Below, piece after piece: positions 54,859 to 64,000 of a stretch of DNA of 64,000 nt. Position 1 is the first letter of the stretch. Every line of letters starts with the position of its first letter. The DNA is from Anaerosalibacter massiliensis (GTDB lineage: Bacteria; Bacillota; Clostridia; Tissierellales; Sporanaerobacteraceae): NCBI GenBank assembly GCA_000751555.1, contig CCEZ01000020.1:27717-91716 (forward strand), read 5' to 3'. The position numbers and the translations under genes were made by a program. The notes beneath the pieces were generated by a model that made no database searches, was not told where the DNA came from, and saw only the letters and a list, made by a program, of their open reading frames with translations.

Positions 54859-55107
54859 ATGAGAGTAGACAAGTATTTAAAAAATTCAAGGCTTATTAAG
54901 AGAAGAACTATGGCTAAAAAGGCCTGTGAACAAGGTAGAGTAATTATAAATGAAAAAATTGCAAAACCAGGAGACGAAGTAAAACCAGGAGATATTATAG
55001 AAATCAAATTAGGTACAGGCTCTACTAAAGTTGAAGTATTAAGTATAAAGGATAATGTAGCTAAAAATCAATCAGAAGAACTTTATAAACATTTGAAAGG
55101 CTTTTAA
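54859..55107 (+). CDS. rqcP: S4-domain RNA-binding protein RqcP (YabO/Hsp15-like)
   Basis: An 82-aa protein that is little more than an S4 domain: RVDKYLKNSRLIKRRTMAKKACEQGRVIINEK, GDEVKPGDIIEIKLG. Homologues in Bacillus act with RqcH in Ala-tailing of stalled nascent chains on 50S subunits. aaggagga precedes the ATG, and the gene order hup-rqcP-yabP-yabQ is conserved in clostridia. Confidence 0.93.
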   Translation: MRVDKYLKNSRLIKRRTMAKKACEQGRVIINEKIAKPGDEVKPGDIIEIKLGTGSTKVEVLSIKDNVAKNQSEELYKHLKGF

Positions 55108-55145
55108 ATAAGGCCTTCTTTTTTTGTCTTATTTTAAATCTTAAG

Positions 55146-55173
55146 TCATAAAGTTTTTTAAAATTCATATTAT
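55146..55173 (+). promoter_or_regulatory. Possible sigma-E promoter of yabP-yabQ
   Basis: A tcATAaa element (55146-55152) lies 13 bases before CATATTAT (55166-55173), close to the sigma-E pattern kmATAtt and CATACA-T. yabP and yabQ are sigma-E genes in B. subtilis. Confidence 0.4.
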
Positions 55174-55204
55174 TTAATATGAGGGTATTAAGGTGGTGAA
55201 TGTA

Positions 55205-55492
55205 GTGAATGTAAATGATGATAAATTAGGATTTAAAAATCAAAATTTATATTTGGAGGATAGAAGGAAATTATCTATTACTGGAGTGAAACAGGTAGAG
55301 AGTTTTAATGACAATACTATAATATTATTTACAGTAAAAGGAGGGCTAACAATAAAGGGAGAAGAACTTAATATTAGTAAGTTGAATTTAGAAGATGGAA
55401 ATGTAAAAATAGATGGAATGATAAATGGAGTCTTATATACTAATAAATCTTCAAGTTCAAAGGGAAATATATTAGGTAAAATGTTTAAGTGA
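55205..55492 (+). CDS. yabP: Sporulation protein YabP
   Basis: YabP is needed for sporulation in Bacillus and lies beside yabQ in spore formers; its biochemical role is unknown. The product shows YLEDRRKLSITGVKQVESFNDNTIIL, TVKGGLTIKGEELNISKLNLEDGNVKIDG and GLI-type ending GVLYTN. The GTG at 55205 is preferred, with aaggtgg eight bases upstream; in-frame GTGs at 55193 and 55196 overlap that site. Length about 95 aa. Confidence 0.92.
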   Translation: MNVNDDKLGFKNQNLYLEDRRKLSITGVKQVESFNDNTIILFTVKGGLTIKGEELNISKLNLEDGNVKIDGMINGVLYTNKSSSSKGNILGKMFK

Positions 55493-55508
55493 TAATGAGG
55501 GGAAAAAT

Positions 55509-55985
55509 ATGGACAATTCTGTAAAGGTTCAAGCCTATATATTTTTTACGGTTTTCTATGGTGGTTTAATAGTGGGCTTCATATATGATATATATAGAGG
55601 GCTTAGATCTTATCTCAATCCCACAAGGATTGCTACATTTGTTGAGGATTTAGTATTTTGGATTATAATAACTTTAATTGTATTTTTTATTCTTATAAAA
55701 AGCAATTGGGGAGAGTTAAGAGGATATATATTTATAGGATTATTTTTGGGAATTTATCTTTATTTAAAAACTTTAAGCAAATTAATATATCCTATTCTTT
55801 TAAAATTATTGAGATTAATTTATTTAATATTAAGTAAATTGTTTATGATCATATTGTGGCCTTTTAATATGGTTAGAAAAATGTTATCGCCTATATTTAA
55901 AAAGATTAAAAAAGCAAATAATGTCTCAAAACAGATGTTAAAAGATACAAATAAATATATAAAAATATTTTCTAAAAAGAAATAA
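55509..55985 (+). CDS. yabQ: Spore cortex biosynthesis protein YabQ
   Basis: A 158-aa integral membrane protein required for cortex formation. It has an N-terminal helix pair (QAYIFFTVFYGGLIVGFIYDIYRGL), VEDLVFWIIITLIVFFILI and a basic C-terminal region (IFKKIKKANNVSKQ). The position between yabP and divIC is conserved. It starts 17 bases after yabP, with gagggg upstream. Confidence 0.9.
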   Translation: MDNSVKVQAYIFFTVFYGGLIVGFIYDIYRGLRSYLNPTRIATFVEDLVFWIIITLIVFFILIKSNWGELRGYIFIGLFLGIYLYLKTLSKLIYPILLKLLRLIYLILSKLFMIILWPFNMVRKMLSPIFKKIKKANNVSKQMLKDTNKYIKIFSKKK

Positions 55986-56031
55986 AGGATTTTATGACAA
56001 TTTGTAGAATAAATAATATGAGGTGGTTAAC

Positions 56032-56367
56032 ATGAATAAAAAGGCAAATGAAGGTAAAAAGAGGAAGAGAAAATTTAAGATAAGACATTTACTTTTATTT
56101 CTGTTTATTATATATATATGTTCTACATTATATAATCAGAGGGTTATGATAAATGGACTAAAGAAAGAGAAAGCCAGCACTGAGAAAGATATGGAAGAGT
56201 TGAAATCAGATATAGATAGAATTAATACTGAAATTAAAAACAAGGACTCTCTAAAGTTTATTGAAAAAACTGCAAGGGAAGAATTTAGAATGGTAAAACC
56301 TAGAGAAATTATCTATATAGACAAAAATAAAAATAAAAATCCATTCTTAATGAAAGGAGACAATTAG
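56032..56367 (+). CDS. divIC: Septum formation initiator DivIC (FtsB-like)
   Basis: A bitopic membrane protein of the divisome that forms a coiled coil with FtsL. It has a basic cytoplasmic start (KKRKRKFKIRH), one membrane helix (LLLFLFIIYICS), a coiled coil (INGLKKEKASTEKDMEELKSD) and a short extracytoplasmic end with EFRMVKPREIIYI. The ATG at 56032 follows aggtggtt; an upstream GTG overlaps that site. Length 111 aa. Confidence 0.92.
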   Translation: MNKKANEGKKRKRKFKIRHLLLFLFIIYICSTLYNQRVMINGLKKEKASTEKDMEELKSDIDRINTEIKNKDSLKFIEKTAREEFRMVKPREIIYIDKNKNKNPFLMKGDN

Positions 56368-56449
56368 CCTAGATTGACATATTTTGTTTTCTAATATATA
56401 CTAATATTTAAAGACAACAGATTATTTTGTAAGGAGGAATTATTTATTT

Positions 56450-56860
56450 ATGGGCATTGCTGTAGGAAAGGTAGTTGAAGGCACTGTTACAGGAATAACA
56501 AATTTTGGTGCTTTTGTTCAATTGCAGGAGGGAAAGACTGGGTTAGTTCATATTTCTGAGATATCAGATGATTATGTGGAAAAGGTGAGTGATTATTTAA
56601 AGAGAAATCAAAAAGTTAAGGTAAAGGTCTTATCCATAAATAAAGAAGGCAAAATAAGCCTTTCTATAAGACAAGCTAAACCTAAGACTAGTGAACCAAT
56701 TGAAATTGATTGGGGTAGAACTGATGATAGACAAAAGCATATGTCCTTTGAAGATAAGCTTTCTAAGTTCATGAAGGAAAGCAATGAGAGGCAAGATCAA
56801 TTAAAAAGTAGAGAATCTAGAAAGGGGCAAAGAGGCGGCAGTAAAAATGCTGACTATTAA
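56450..56860 (+). CDS. yabR: S1 RNA-binding domain protein (YabR-like)
   Basis: A 136-aa protein with one N-terminal S1 domain (GKVVEGTVTGITNFGAFVQL, GLVHISEISDDYV, VKVKVLSINKEGKISLSIRQ) and a charged, probably disordered tail ending in KGQRGGSKNADY. S1 domains bind RNA; the Bacillus homologue YabR has no well-defined job. aaggagga precedes the ATG. Confidence 0.92.
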   Translation: MGIAVGKVVEGTVTGITNFGAFVQLQEGKTGLVHISEISDDYVEKVSDYLKRNQKVKVKVLSINKEGKISLSIRQAKPKTSEPIEIDWGRTDDRQKHMSFEDKLSKFMKESNERQDQLKSRESRKGQRGGSKNADY

Positions 56861-56890
56861 AACCGGATTAATCCGGTTTTTTATTATTTT
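56857..56890 (+). terminator. Terminator after yabR
   Basis: A perfect palindrome aaaaccggatt / aatccggtttt followed by Ts, starting at the yabR stop. Confidence 0.9.
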
Positions 56891-56948
56891 AAGATATTAT
56901 TGATGGTTTCTTTTGGTTTTATTTTAACTTAGAGATATCTTCTTATTT

Positions 56949-57065
56949 TTAACTGTATTTGCAGAAATTGGTATTATGTTAAAAGAAAGTGCCAAGCTTA
57001 TTAACTTAAAATCCGTAGACTGTTACTAAGTTTAACAAATAAACAGTCCTTTTTATTTGTTTTGT
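56949..57065 (+). ncRNA. Candidate small RNA between yabR and spoIIE
   Basis: A promoter-like pair, TTAACT (56949-56954) and TATTAT (56972-56977) with a 17-base spacer, precedes about 70 bases that end in a hairpin (gactgtt 57018-57024 with aacagtc 57042-57048) and ccttttt. No open frame of note lies inside, and no upstream gene needs this terminator because yabR has its own. In Bacillus tRNA genes sit at this place; no tRNA fold is seen here. The rest of the 455-base gap holds only the spoIIE promoter. Confidence 0.35.
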
Positions 57066-57211
57066 TTTACAAAAAAAATACATTATTATACATTAGATAT
57101 TAATTTTATTTTTTTAAGCTATACACCCTTAATTATTCTTATTACAGATATAATGTTAGTAATATTAGATTAAAAAAAACTATTGTTTTTTTGATATTTG
57201 GTATTTGAATA

Positions 57212-57276
57212 TGTCTAAAGATTTTTTATTTATATAACTAGTATTGACAAATATTTCAGAAAACTTCTGTTATTAT
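57212..57276 (+). promoter_or_regulatory. spoIIE promoter: sigma-A type with 21-bp spacer and Spo0A-box-like sites
   Basis: TTGACA (57244-57249) and TATTAT (57271-57276) are 21 bases apart, the unusual spacing reported for Spo0A-activated spoIIE/spoIIG promoters of Bacillus. A reverse-strand TTTGTCAAT (57243-57251), near the 0A box TTTGTCRAA, overlaps the -35, and TGTCTAA (57212-57218) lies upstream. Confidence 0.65.
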
Positions 57277-57315
57277 AAATTGTAAATACGAAAATATAAA
57301 TAGGGGTGGTTAGCA

Positions 57316-59670
57316 ATGGCTGAAAGAATGGGGACTGTATCTTTAGATAAAAAGAGGACTTTTAATAAGAAAATAATTTTTGACAAAATGGGGGTTCTCA
57401 TTGGAGTGTTAGGAATTTTTATATCTAGAACCTCCATTGTAAATGGGTTGACTCCATTTGGAATATCTTTTTTAGCAGCTAGCAGTATTAGTAGTTTTCC
57501 ATTTATAAGTTTAATATCAGTAATAATAGGATTATTAAGTTTTCATGGTATCAAAGGGTATAATTATTTAATTGTAGCAGGGATTATATATACTATTTTT
57601 GGTATTAGAAATAAGGATAAAGAAATACCAATAATAAAGATATCTTTAGTTTCATCTATTATATTTATAGCAGTAGATTTCTTAAGACTACTATTATTAA
57701 AAGATTATTATATTTATGATTTTATGATGGTAGTATTTGAAGGAGTAGTTATTTTTACTATGACATATATATTCTCCTATAGTTTCCCTCATAGAATAAG
57801 AGAAAAGAGCAAGTTTACTAATGAAGAAATAATATGTATCTTTATTATGTTTTCATTAGCACTTTCAGGATTAGGTAGTTTTAGCGTATTAGGTATCTCT
57901 ATTAAAAATATACTTAGTATTTTATTTATACTAGTAATAGGATATGCATATGGAGCACCATTAGGTGCAGGTATAGGCATTACTCTAGGAATGGTTGCTT
58001 ATTTATCCCAACCTGATATGCCATTTTTAATTTCCATATATGGACTTTCTGGTCTATTTTCAGGAGTATTTAGGGATTTAGGGAAAATAGGTTCCATACT
58101 AGGATTTATATTAGGAAATAGTATCATGAGTTTTTATATAAATGGATTTGGTACAAGCTTTTTAAATTATTATGAACTAGGAATTAGTAGTGGTGTTTTT
58201 GCTTTAGGGTTTAAATATATAGAGGAAAATATATTGCATTTTCTTTCTATAACTTTGAGAGTAGATGAAAATAGTTCACATGATGAAAGAATTAAAGAAT
58301 TGACAAAAGAGAGACTAAGGGAAGTTTCAGGAGTATTTGATGAATTAAGTAAAATATTTGTAAAGGTTTCAGAAGATAAGGAGATTTGTACTGATAATGT
58401 ATCTGTTTTTATTGATGAGGTAGCAGAAGATATGTGTAAAAATTGTTCTATGAATAAATTCTGTTGGCAAGATGATTTTTATACAACATATTATTCTATG
58501 TTCAATCTCATAACTATGATGGAAATGACAGGAGAAATAGAAGAAGAATATATGCCGGATCTTTTTAAATCTACATGCATAAATACAGAAAATATAATAG
58601 AGAAAATTTATAGGCTTTTTGATGTATATAAAATAAACTATATATGGGAAAAGAAAATGTGTGAAAATAGAAAGTTAGTAGCAGAACAGCTAAATGGTAT
58701 TTCAGATATAATAGGAAATCTTATGGATAATATAGATAGGGAGATAAGTTTTAAAGAAGATGTAGAAGCAGATATATTTACTGCTTTGAAAATTAATGAT
58801 ATAGATATATTAGATGTAATAGTTGCTGAATATGGTGAAGATGATTTTGAAATATATATAGAAGTGGATAAATGCTTCAAAAACAATAATAGTTTGGAAA
58901 ATGTAAAAGCTATTGTTTCAGAGGCAATAGATCTACCATTAAAAGGAGAATTCACAGTAAATAGTAATGAAAAGACCGAAGAAAGAAATAAATATAAATT
59001 TAAAAAGGCCAATAAATTTGGTACTATGACTAAGGTATCAGTAAATAGTCAACTTTCAAATTATATATCAGGAGATAGTTATACATTTGGAGATATAGAT
59101 GATGGGTATTTTGTAGCCTTAAGTGATGGAATGGGAATGGGAAAGAAAGCAAATTATGAAAGTAGTATAGCTATAACCTTATTAGAAAAGTTTTTAGAAG
59201 CAGGTTTTAATGAGGAAATAGCATTAAACACTATAAATTCCCTTCTAATGTTGAAATCAGAAGAAGAGATATTTACCACATTAGATATTTCTACTATAGA
59301 TTTATATTCTGGCAAATTACAGGCAATAAAAACAGGGGCAGCACCTACTTTTATCAAGAAAAAAGATAGGGTAGAAGTTATAAATTCTAATTCACTACCT
59401 GTAGGAATGATAAAAGATTTAGATTTTCAAATATATGAGGAGTTTTTAGAAGATGGAGATTTTATTATTATGATGTCAGATGGAGTACTAGAAGCTAATG
59501 AAGAAGTAGCAAATAAAGAAAAGTGGATGAAGGATACTATTAAAGATATTGATAGTTTTAATCCTCAAACAATTGCCAATATGATAATGAAGGAAGCTAA
59601 AAAGGTTTCTAATGGAAAAATAAAAGATGATATGACAGTATTAGCTACAAAAATTTGGAAGGTAAATTGA
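57316..59670 (+). CDS. spoIIE: Stage II sporulation protein E (SpoIIE phosphatase)
   Basis: SpoIIE sits at the polar septum and dephosphorylates SpoIIAA to activate sigma-F. The 784-aa protein has about ten membrane helices (to about residue 305), a central regulatory region with a Cys cluster (CKNCSMNKFCWQ), and a C-terminal PP2C domain from about 570 with SGDSYTFGDIDDGYFVALSDGMGMGKKA and IMMSDGVLEANEE. ggggtgg precedes the ATG. Its promoter has Spo0A-type features. Presence of this gene confirms endospore formation potential. Confidence 0.97.
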   Translation: MAERMGTVSLDKKRTFNKKIIFDKMGVLIGVLGIFISRTSIVNGLTPFGISFLAASSISSFPFISLISVIIGLLSFHGIKGYNYLIVAGIIYTIFGIRNKDKEIPIIKISLVSSIIFIAVDFLRLLLLKDYYIYDFMMVVFEGVVIFTMTYIFSYSFPHRIREKSKFTNEEIICIFIMFSLALSGLGSFSVLGISIKNILSILFILVIGYAYGAPLGAGIGITLGMVAYLSQPDMPFLISIYGLSGLFSGVFRDLGKIGSILGFILGNSIMSFYINGFGTSFLNYYELGISSGVFALGFKYIEENILHFLSITLRVDENSSHDERIKELTKERLREVSGVFDELSKIFVKVSEDKEICTDNVSVFIDEVAEDMCKNCSMNKFCWQDDFYTTYYSMFNLITMMEMTGEIEEEYMPDLFKSTCINTENIIEKIYRLFDVYKINYIWEKKMCENRKLVAEQLNGISDIIGNLMDNIDREISFKEDVEADIFTALKINDIDILDVIVAEYGEDDFEIYIEVDKCFKNNNSLENVKAIVSEAIDLPLKGEFTVNSNEKTEERNKYKFKKANKFGTMTKVSVNSQLSNYISGDSYTFGDIDDGYFVALSDGMGMGKKANYESSIAITLLEKFLEAGFNEEIALNTINSLLMLKSEEEIFTTLDISTIDLYSGKLQAIKTGAAPTFIKKKDRVEVINSNSLPVGMIKDLDFQIYEEFLEDGDFIIMMSDGVLEANEEVANKEKWMKDTIKDIDSFNPQTIANMIMKEAKKVSNGKIKDDMTVLATKIWKVN

Positions 59671-59713
59671 AAATATGACTATGGGGGAATTGATGATTTT
59701 TAATCTATATGCT

Positions 59714-59762
59714 TTTAGCAAATAGGAAGGAGGGATTTCTTTCTATTTGCTTAATTTTTTGA
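59714..59762 (+). terminator. Terminator after spoIIE
   Basis: agcaaataggaag and ctttctatttgct form a stem followed by taattttttg. Confidence 0.8.
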
Positions 59763-59790
59763 TATTAGGAATTTAAAACAATTAATTTTT

Positions 59791-59843
59791 TAAAAGCTGT
59801 ATTAAAATAATTTAAATAATTGTAGTACAGCTTATTTTTCTGG
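59791..59843 (+). terminator. Second hairpin between spoIIE and tilS
   Basis: aagctgta pairs with tacagctt over an AT-rich loop, followed by atttttctgg. It has no gene of its own, so it is either a backup terminator or part of a short transcript. Confidence 0.5.
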
Positions 59844-59953
59844 TATATTATAAGTAAGGGGTATAATATCTAAACAAAAAATTAAAAATTATCATATAAT
59901 TAATAGGTAAAGTAGATTTGTGTTTTAGAGATTATTATAGGTGGTGTTATATA

Positions 59954-61345
59954 TTGGAACTTAAGGGAATTATGTTATCAACTATTACAGAACATAGTTT
60001 AATTGAAGAAAGAGATAATATTTTGATAGGATTGTCTGGTGGACCAGATTCTATGGCTCTTCTCTATGCTCTTTTAGAAATTAAAGAGAAGATTCCTTTT
60101 TTAATTTATATTGCCCATGTAAATCATGGTGTTAGAGGGAAAGATGCAGATGAAGATGAGAAGTTTGTAGAGGAATTATCTAAGGATTTAAATATTCCTT
60201 ATTATTCCACGAAAATAGATATGGAGGGTTATGCTAAACTACATAAAATGTCTTCAGAAGATGCAGGTAGAAAGCTGAGATATGGTTTTTTTAGAGAAGT
60301 ATTGTCAAAAATAGGTGGAGGAAAGATAGCAGTAGCTCATAATAAAAATGATCAGGCAGAGACATTAATTATGAGATTTTTAAGGGGTACTGGTATAGAT
60401 GGTTTAGGAGGTATGGAATATAAATCAGGAAATATTATTAGACCATTATTGGATATATCTAGGGATGAGATAGAGAATTACATAGAAAAGAACAGAATAA
60501 AAACCCGATTAGACAAAACTAATTTAATACCTATATACAATAGAAATAAAATTAGATTAGAAGCCATTCCATATATAGAAAAAAATTTTAACCCAAATAT
60601 AATTGATACATTGTGGAGGACCTCTAATATAATGTCTGAGGATAGTAATTTTCTAAATAAATATTCATTAAATAAATATAAAGAATATATGAAAATTAAG
60701 AAAAAAGATAGTATAATCTTAGATAGAAATGAATTTATTAAAGAAGACGATGCTATAAAAAAGAGAATTATAAGGCATAGTATAAATGATTTAACAGGAA
60801 GTCTTAAAGGGATTACTAGTAAACATATTTTAGATATAGTTGAACTTTTTGACAAGGGAGAAACGGGAAAAAGCATAAATTTAATAAATAATATAGTAGC
60901 TGAGACAAGCTATGATGATATTGTTATAAGACTGGGTAATAGTGAAGATAGAATAAGTTATAATTATAATATTTCCTTAGGAAAACCTATATATATTGAA
61001 GAGACAAACTTTTTTATTGAAGCTAAAATTTTACCTAGGTCTGAAGCTGAAATAAATTTTAAAGATAGGTTTATTAAGTATTTTGATTATGATAAAATAG
61101 AAGGCGGTTTGTGTGTAAGAAATAGACTAAGAGGAGATAAGTTTATTCCTTTAGGCATGAACGGAATGAAAAAAGTAAAAGATTTATTCATAGATGAAAA
61201 AGTACCGCTAAACAAAAGGGAGACTATACCTATAGTAACAGATGATAAAAATATTATTTGGGTAGTAGGCTTTAGAATTAGTGAAAAACACAAAATAACT
61301 TCTAGTACAAAAAATGTTCTAATAATAAAATATGTAAAAGCTTAG
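59954..61345 (+). CDS. tilS: tRNA(Ile)-lysidine synthase
   Basis: Converts C34 of the CAU-anticodon tRNA-Ile to lysidine so that it reads AUA, a very common codon here. The N-terminal PP-loop ATPase has [10 protein letters not shown] (residues 28-37), [15 protein letters not shown] and [10 protein letters not shown]; the C-terminal domain has [25 protein letters not shown]. The TTG at 59954 is chosen because aggtggtg ends seven bases upstream; a longer frame begins at 59918. Length about 463 aa. Confidence 0.94.
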   Translation: MELKGIMLSTITEHSLIEERDNILIGLSGGPDSMALLYALLEIKEKIPFLIYIAHVNHGVRGKDADEDEKFVEELSKDLNIPYYSTKIDMEGYAKLHKMSSEDAGRKLRYGFFREVLSKIGGGKIAVAHNKNDQAETLIMRFLRGTGIDGLGGMEYKSGNIIRPLLDISRDEIENYIEKNRIKTRLDKTNLIPIYNRNKIRLEAIPYIEKNFNPNIIDTLWRTSNIMSEDSNFLNKYSLNKYKEYMKIKKKDSIILDRNEFIKEDDAIKKRIIRHSINDLTGSLKGITSKHILDIVELFDKGETGKSINLINNIVAETSYDDIVIRLGNSEDRISYNYNISLGKPIYIEETNFFIEAKILPRSEAEINFKDRFIKYFDYDKIEGGLCVRNRLRGDKFIPLGMNGMKKVKDLFIDEKVPLNKRETIPIVTDDKNIIWVVGFRISEKHKITSSTKNVLIIKYVKA

Positions 61346-61364
61346 AAATATAAGGAGGATAAAA

Positions 61365-61901
61365 ATGGAGGAGTTTACAAAAAAGATACTTGTTTCTTCA
61401 GAACAAATCGAACAAAAAGTAAAGGAAATAGGAAAAGAAATTACAGAAGATTATAAAGGAAAGGAGCTAATGTTAGTAGGAATATTAAAAGGGGCAGCAA
61501 TATTTATGGCAGATTTAGCAAGAAGTATTGAAATACCAGTTACTATGGATTTCATGGCTGTATCTAGTTATGGAAGTTCTACTAAATCCTCAGGAGTAGT
61601 TAGAATCATAAAAGATTTGGACTCCAATATAGAAGGTAAACATATTCTCATAGTGGAAGATATAATAGATACAGGACTTACACTTAATTATATAACAGAT
61701 AATCTTAATAAAAGAGGAGCAAGTAGTGTAAAAATATGTACTCTTCTAGACAAGCCTGAGAGAAGAAAAGTAGATGTACCTGTTGATTATAGAGGGTTCG
61801 TCATACCTGATGAATTTGTTATAGGTTATGGTATAGACTATGCTGAAAAGTATAGAAACCTACCAGATATATTCTCATTAAAAGAGAAGAAATGTGATTA
61901 A
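61365..61901 (+). CDS. hpt: Hypoxanthine phosphoribosyltransferase
   Basis: Salvages hypoxanthine and guanine with PRPP. The 178-aa product has [27 protein letters not shown], the PRPP loop [11 protein letters not shown] and [12 protein letters not shown] with [19 protein letters not shown]. aaggagga precedes the ATG, 19 bases after tilS. The tilS-hpt-ftsH order is universal in Firmicutes. Confidence 0.97.
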   Translation: MEEFTKKILVSSEQIEQKVKEIGKEITEDYKGKELMLVGILKGAAIFMADLARSIEIPVTMDFMAVSSYGSSTKSSGVVRIIKDLDSNIEGKHILIVEDIIDTGLTLNYITDNLNKRGASSVKICTLLDKPERRKVDVPVDYRGFVIPDEFVIGYGIDYAEKYRNLPDIFSLKEKKCD

Positions 61902-62004
61902 AATATATGAAAATTGACTTTGGTTAGATTGTTGTTTTTTAGGATGAAATATGTTATAATTTGAAAATATACAATCTTGCCAGTTCTAGAAGGGAGGACT
62001 TAGG

Positions 62005-63819
62005 TTGAGAAAATTCTTTAGGGGTGTGAGCTTCTATTTGCTTATACTCATTATTATAGTTCTGGTCGTACAAGTGGTAGGTAAAGATGTAGAACCAGTA
62101 GTTGAAATGGACGCAACAGAACTAGTAGGACATTTAAAAAACAAAGAAGTAGAAAGTTTGAAAAGTGTGGGAGGAAAAGTTTTAAAAGGCAAGTTGAAAA
62201 ATGGAACTGAGTTTAGTACTGTATTACCTCAAGAAATGAAGGAAGACTTCTATAAGGATTATGTGAAGCCTCTATTAGATAATAAAGAAATTAGATATAA
62301 AGGTGAGGAAGAACCAAGTACACCTTGGATTGTTGGGGCATTGCCAACTATTTTTGCTATACTTATAGTTGTTGTAATATGGTTTGTATTTATGCAACAA
62401 TCTCAGGGTGGCGGAAATAGAGTAATGTCTTTTGGAAAAAGTAAAGCAAAAATGCATAAAGAAGATGAAAGTGAGAAAGTAACTTTTAAAGATGTTGCAG
62501 GTCTTGAAGAGGAAAAAGAAGAATTAAAGGAAATAGTGGACTTTTTAAAGAGTCCAAGAAAATATATTGAATTAGGTGCAAGAATACCTAAGGGTATATT
62601 ACTTGTAGGTCCTCCAGGAACAGGTAAAACTTATTTAAGTAAAGCGGTTGCTGGTGAGGCAGGAGTGCCTTTTTTCAGCATAAGTGGTTCTGATTTTGTA
62701 GAAATGTTTGTAGGAGTTGGAGCTAGTAGAGTTAGAGATTTATTTGAACAAGCAAAAAAGAATTCTCCATGTATAATTTTCATAGATGAGATAGATGCTG
62801 TAGGTAGAAAAAGAGGGGCAGGTCTTGGTGGAGGCCATGACGAAAGAGAGCAAACATTAAATCAACTTTTAGTAGAAATGGATGGTTTTGGTACCAATGA
62901 AGGTATTATACTCATGGCGGCAACTAATAGACCAGATATCCTTGACCCAGCAATTTTGAGACCAGGTAGATTTGATAGAACAGTATATGTTGGAGCACCA
63001 GATGTTAGAGGCAGGGAAGCAATTTTAAGAATTCATACCCGTAACAAGCCACTAGCAGAAGATGTAGACTTAAATGTAGTTGCAAAGAGAACACCAGGAT
63101 TTACACCAGCAGATTTAGAAAATCTAGTTAATGAAGCTGCTCTTCTTACAGCGAGAGAAAATTTAAAAGAAATACCAATGAATATTATTGAGGAAGCTTC
63201 TATTAAAGTTTTAGCAGGTCCAGAGAAAAAGAGTAGAATAATAAGTGAAAAAGAAAGAAGACTTACAGCTTATCATGAAGCAGGGCATGCTATAACAGCT
63301 AGAATGTTACCGAATGCAGATCCTGTCCACATGGTAACTATTGTGCCTAGAGGTATGGCAGGAGGATTTACTGCTTATCTTCCAGAAGAAGATAGACAAT
63401 ATATGACAAAGAGACAAATGGAAGATGAAATAGTCCAAATGCTAGGAGGAAGGGTTGCAGAAGCCTTAGTTCTTGGAGATATAAGTACAGGCGCACAAAA
63501 TGATATAGAAAGAGCTACTAAACTAGCAAGAAGAATGGTAACTCATTATGGAATGAGCAATAACTTAGGGCCTATGACTTATGGAACAGATGATGAAGAA
63601 GTTTTCATAGGCAGAGATTTTGGAAGAGCAAGAAATTATAGTGAAGAAGTAGCGGCAGCAATAGATAAAGAAATGAGAACTATTATAGATAGAGCTTATC
63701 AAAAAGCTGAAGAAATACTAAAAGAAAATATAGATAGATTGCATAAAGTATCAGAGGCCCTTCTTGAAAAAGAAACCCTTGATGCAAAAGAGTTTGAAGA
63801 AGTATTCATGAGTGTATAA
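62005..63819 (+). CDS. ftsH: ATP-dependent zinc metalloprotease FtsH
   Basis: A membrane-anchored AAA+ protease for quality control of membrane and cytoplasmic proteins. Two membrane helices (about 5-25 and 112-131) flank a small extracytoplasmic domain. The AAA module has Walker A GPPGTGKT (202-209), Walker [12 protein letters not shown] and the second region of homology [19 protein letters not shown]. The zinc site is HEAGH (424-428) with Asp500 in QNDIERA. The start is TTG, behind agggagg. Length 604 aa. Confidence 0.97.
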   Translation: MRKFFRGVSFYLLILIIIVLVVQVVGKDVEPVVEMDATELVGHLKNKEVESLKSVGGKVLKGKLKNGTEFSTVLPQEMKEDFYKDYVKPLLDNKEIRYKGEEEPSTPWIVGALPTIFAILIVVVIWFVFMQQSQGGGNRVMSFGKSKAKMHKEDESEKVTFKDVAGLEEEKEELKEIVDFLKSPRKYIELGARIPKGILLVGPPGTGKTYLSKAVAGEAGVPFFSISGSDFVEMFVGVGASRVRDLFEQAKKNSPCIIFIDEIDAVGRKRGAGLGGGHDEREQTLNQLLVEMDGFGTNEGIILMAATNRPDILDPAILRPGRFDRTVYVGAPDVRGREAILRIHTRNKPLAEDVDLNVVAKRTPGFTPADLENLVNEAALLTARENLKEIPMNIIEEASIKVLAGPEKKSRIISEKERRLTAYHEAGHAITARMLPNADPVHMVTIVPRGMAGGFTAYLPEEDRQYMTKRQMEDEIVQMLGGRVAEALVLGDISTGAQNDIERATKLARRMVTHYGMSNNLGPMTYGTDDEEVFIGRDFGRARNYSEEVAAAIDKEMRTIIDRAYQKAEEILKENIDRLHKVSEALLEKETLDAKEFEEVFMSV

Positions 63820-63852
63820 GGTAGTTAACAAAGGTTAGCTACCTTTTTTTAT
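63818..63852 (+). terminator. Terminator after ftsH
   Basis: A 12-bp stem with one G-U pair (aaggtagttaac / gttagctacctt), loop aaag, then a T run. Confidence 0.88.
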
Positions 63853-63977
63853 TTAAAAAAGAAGGAATTTTAAAATTCATGTCCAAATAGATATGTATAA
63901 AGTAAAATTAAATATATTGAACTTTAAAATACTGCTCTATTTGTGCCAATAAGGATGAAACCGAATTGTCTAACAAA

Positions 63978-64000
63978 TATAGGGGCTGTTTCAAAATAAA
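63978..64000 (+). mobile_element. Possible terminal repeat of an insertion sequence at the window edge
   Basis: The last bases read aggggctgtttcaaaataaa. GGGGCTGTTTCAAAA-like ends resemble the terminal repeats of IS1182/IS5-type elements in Firmicutes. No transposase is inside the window, so this rests on a short match only. Confidence 0.3.

Noticed and set aside
56886..57315. Possible tRNA genes before spoIIE, as in Bacillus.
   Set aside because: No cloverleaf, no GTTCRA-like T-loop sequence and no CCA end could be found.

Overview
The window is low-GC, AT-rich DNA from a spore-forming, anaerobic, Gram-positive bacterium of the Clostridia/Tissierellia type. Four things point that way. The right half has the classic Firmicute order purR-spoVG-glmU-prs-pth-mfd-prsA-spoVT-spoVB-mazG-hup-rqcP-yabP-yabQ-divIC-yabR-spoIIE-tilS-hpt-ftsH. 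Regulation is by T-box, cobalamin and manganese riboswitches. There is a superoxide reductase, and a crotonase/3-hydroxybutyryl-CoA dehydrogenase pair. Many genes start with TTG or GTG behind strong Shine-Dalgarno sites. The genus cannot be fixed from the sequence alone. I see no rRNA, tRNA, CRISPR array, prophage or intact insertion sequence.

Layout. 1-3.3 kb: end of a possible symporter, mscL with a frameshifted tail, an L-cysteine desulfidase-family gene and a patatin-like lipase. 3.4-14.9 kb: a cobalamin riboswitch followed by a tightly packed anaerobic cobalamin operon (cobQ-cbiB-cobD-cbiA-cbiC-cbiD-cbiE-cbiT-cbiL-cbiF-cbiG-cbiH-cbiJ and a small Cys-rich gene). It covers cobalt-precorrin-2 to the adenosylcobinamide stage. 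Cobalt insertion and nucleotide-loop assembly (cbiK/X, cobU, cobS, cobT) are not here; a PduO-type adenosyltransferase lies at 31.9 kb. 15-16.3 kb: a manganese riboswitch and a GDT1/UPF0016 exporter with an unusual Cys-rich tail. 16.3-21.4 kb: an autoregulated TetR-MMPL-heptad-repeat export module. 21.4-25.7 kb: isoaspartyl dipeptidase, a YfcC-type carrier, peroxiredoxin and a Nudix hydrolase. 25.7-30.5 kb (minus strand): MATE and MarR genes, a secreted CAP protein, tyrS with its Tyr T-box, and superoxide reductase. 30.7-38.7 kb: RNA methyltransferase, adenosyltransferase, HAD phosphatase, PAS-PP2C phosphatase, pgi, dcd, crotonase and hbd. 38.9-41.2 kb: an LCP protein and convergent murC. 41.4 kb to the end: the purR-to-ftsH cluster.

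Most notable result: both glutamine amidotransferases of the cobalamin operon appear to have lost glutaminase function, by different routes. The CobQ homologue keeps its synthetase domain and a C-terminal tail but lacks the entire glutaminase domain. CbiA keeps its domain but has Ser318 where the nucleophilic Cys is expected. The simplest inference is that corrin side-chain amidation here uses free ammonia, which would suit an amino-acid fermenter. Other points of interest are the mscL frameshift, the Ser-for-Cys change in the cysteine desulfidase homologue, a nested inverted repeat in the dcd terminator, and recognisable sporulation promoters: sigma-H at spoVG, sigma-G/F-like at spoVT, sigma-E-like at yabP, and a sigma-A promoter with a 21-bp spacer at spoIIE.
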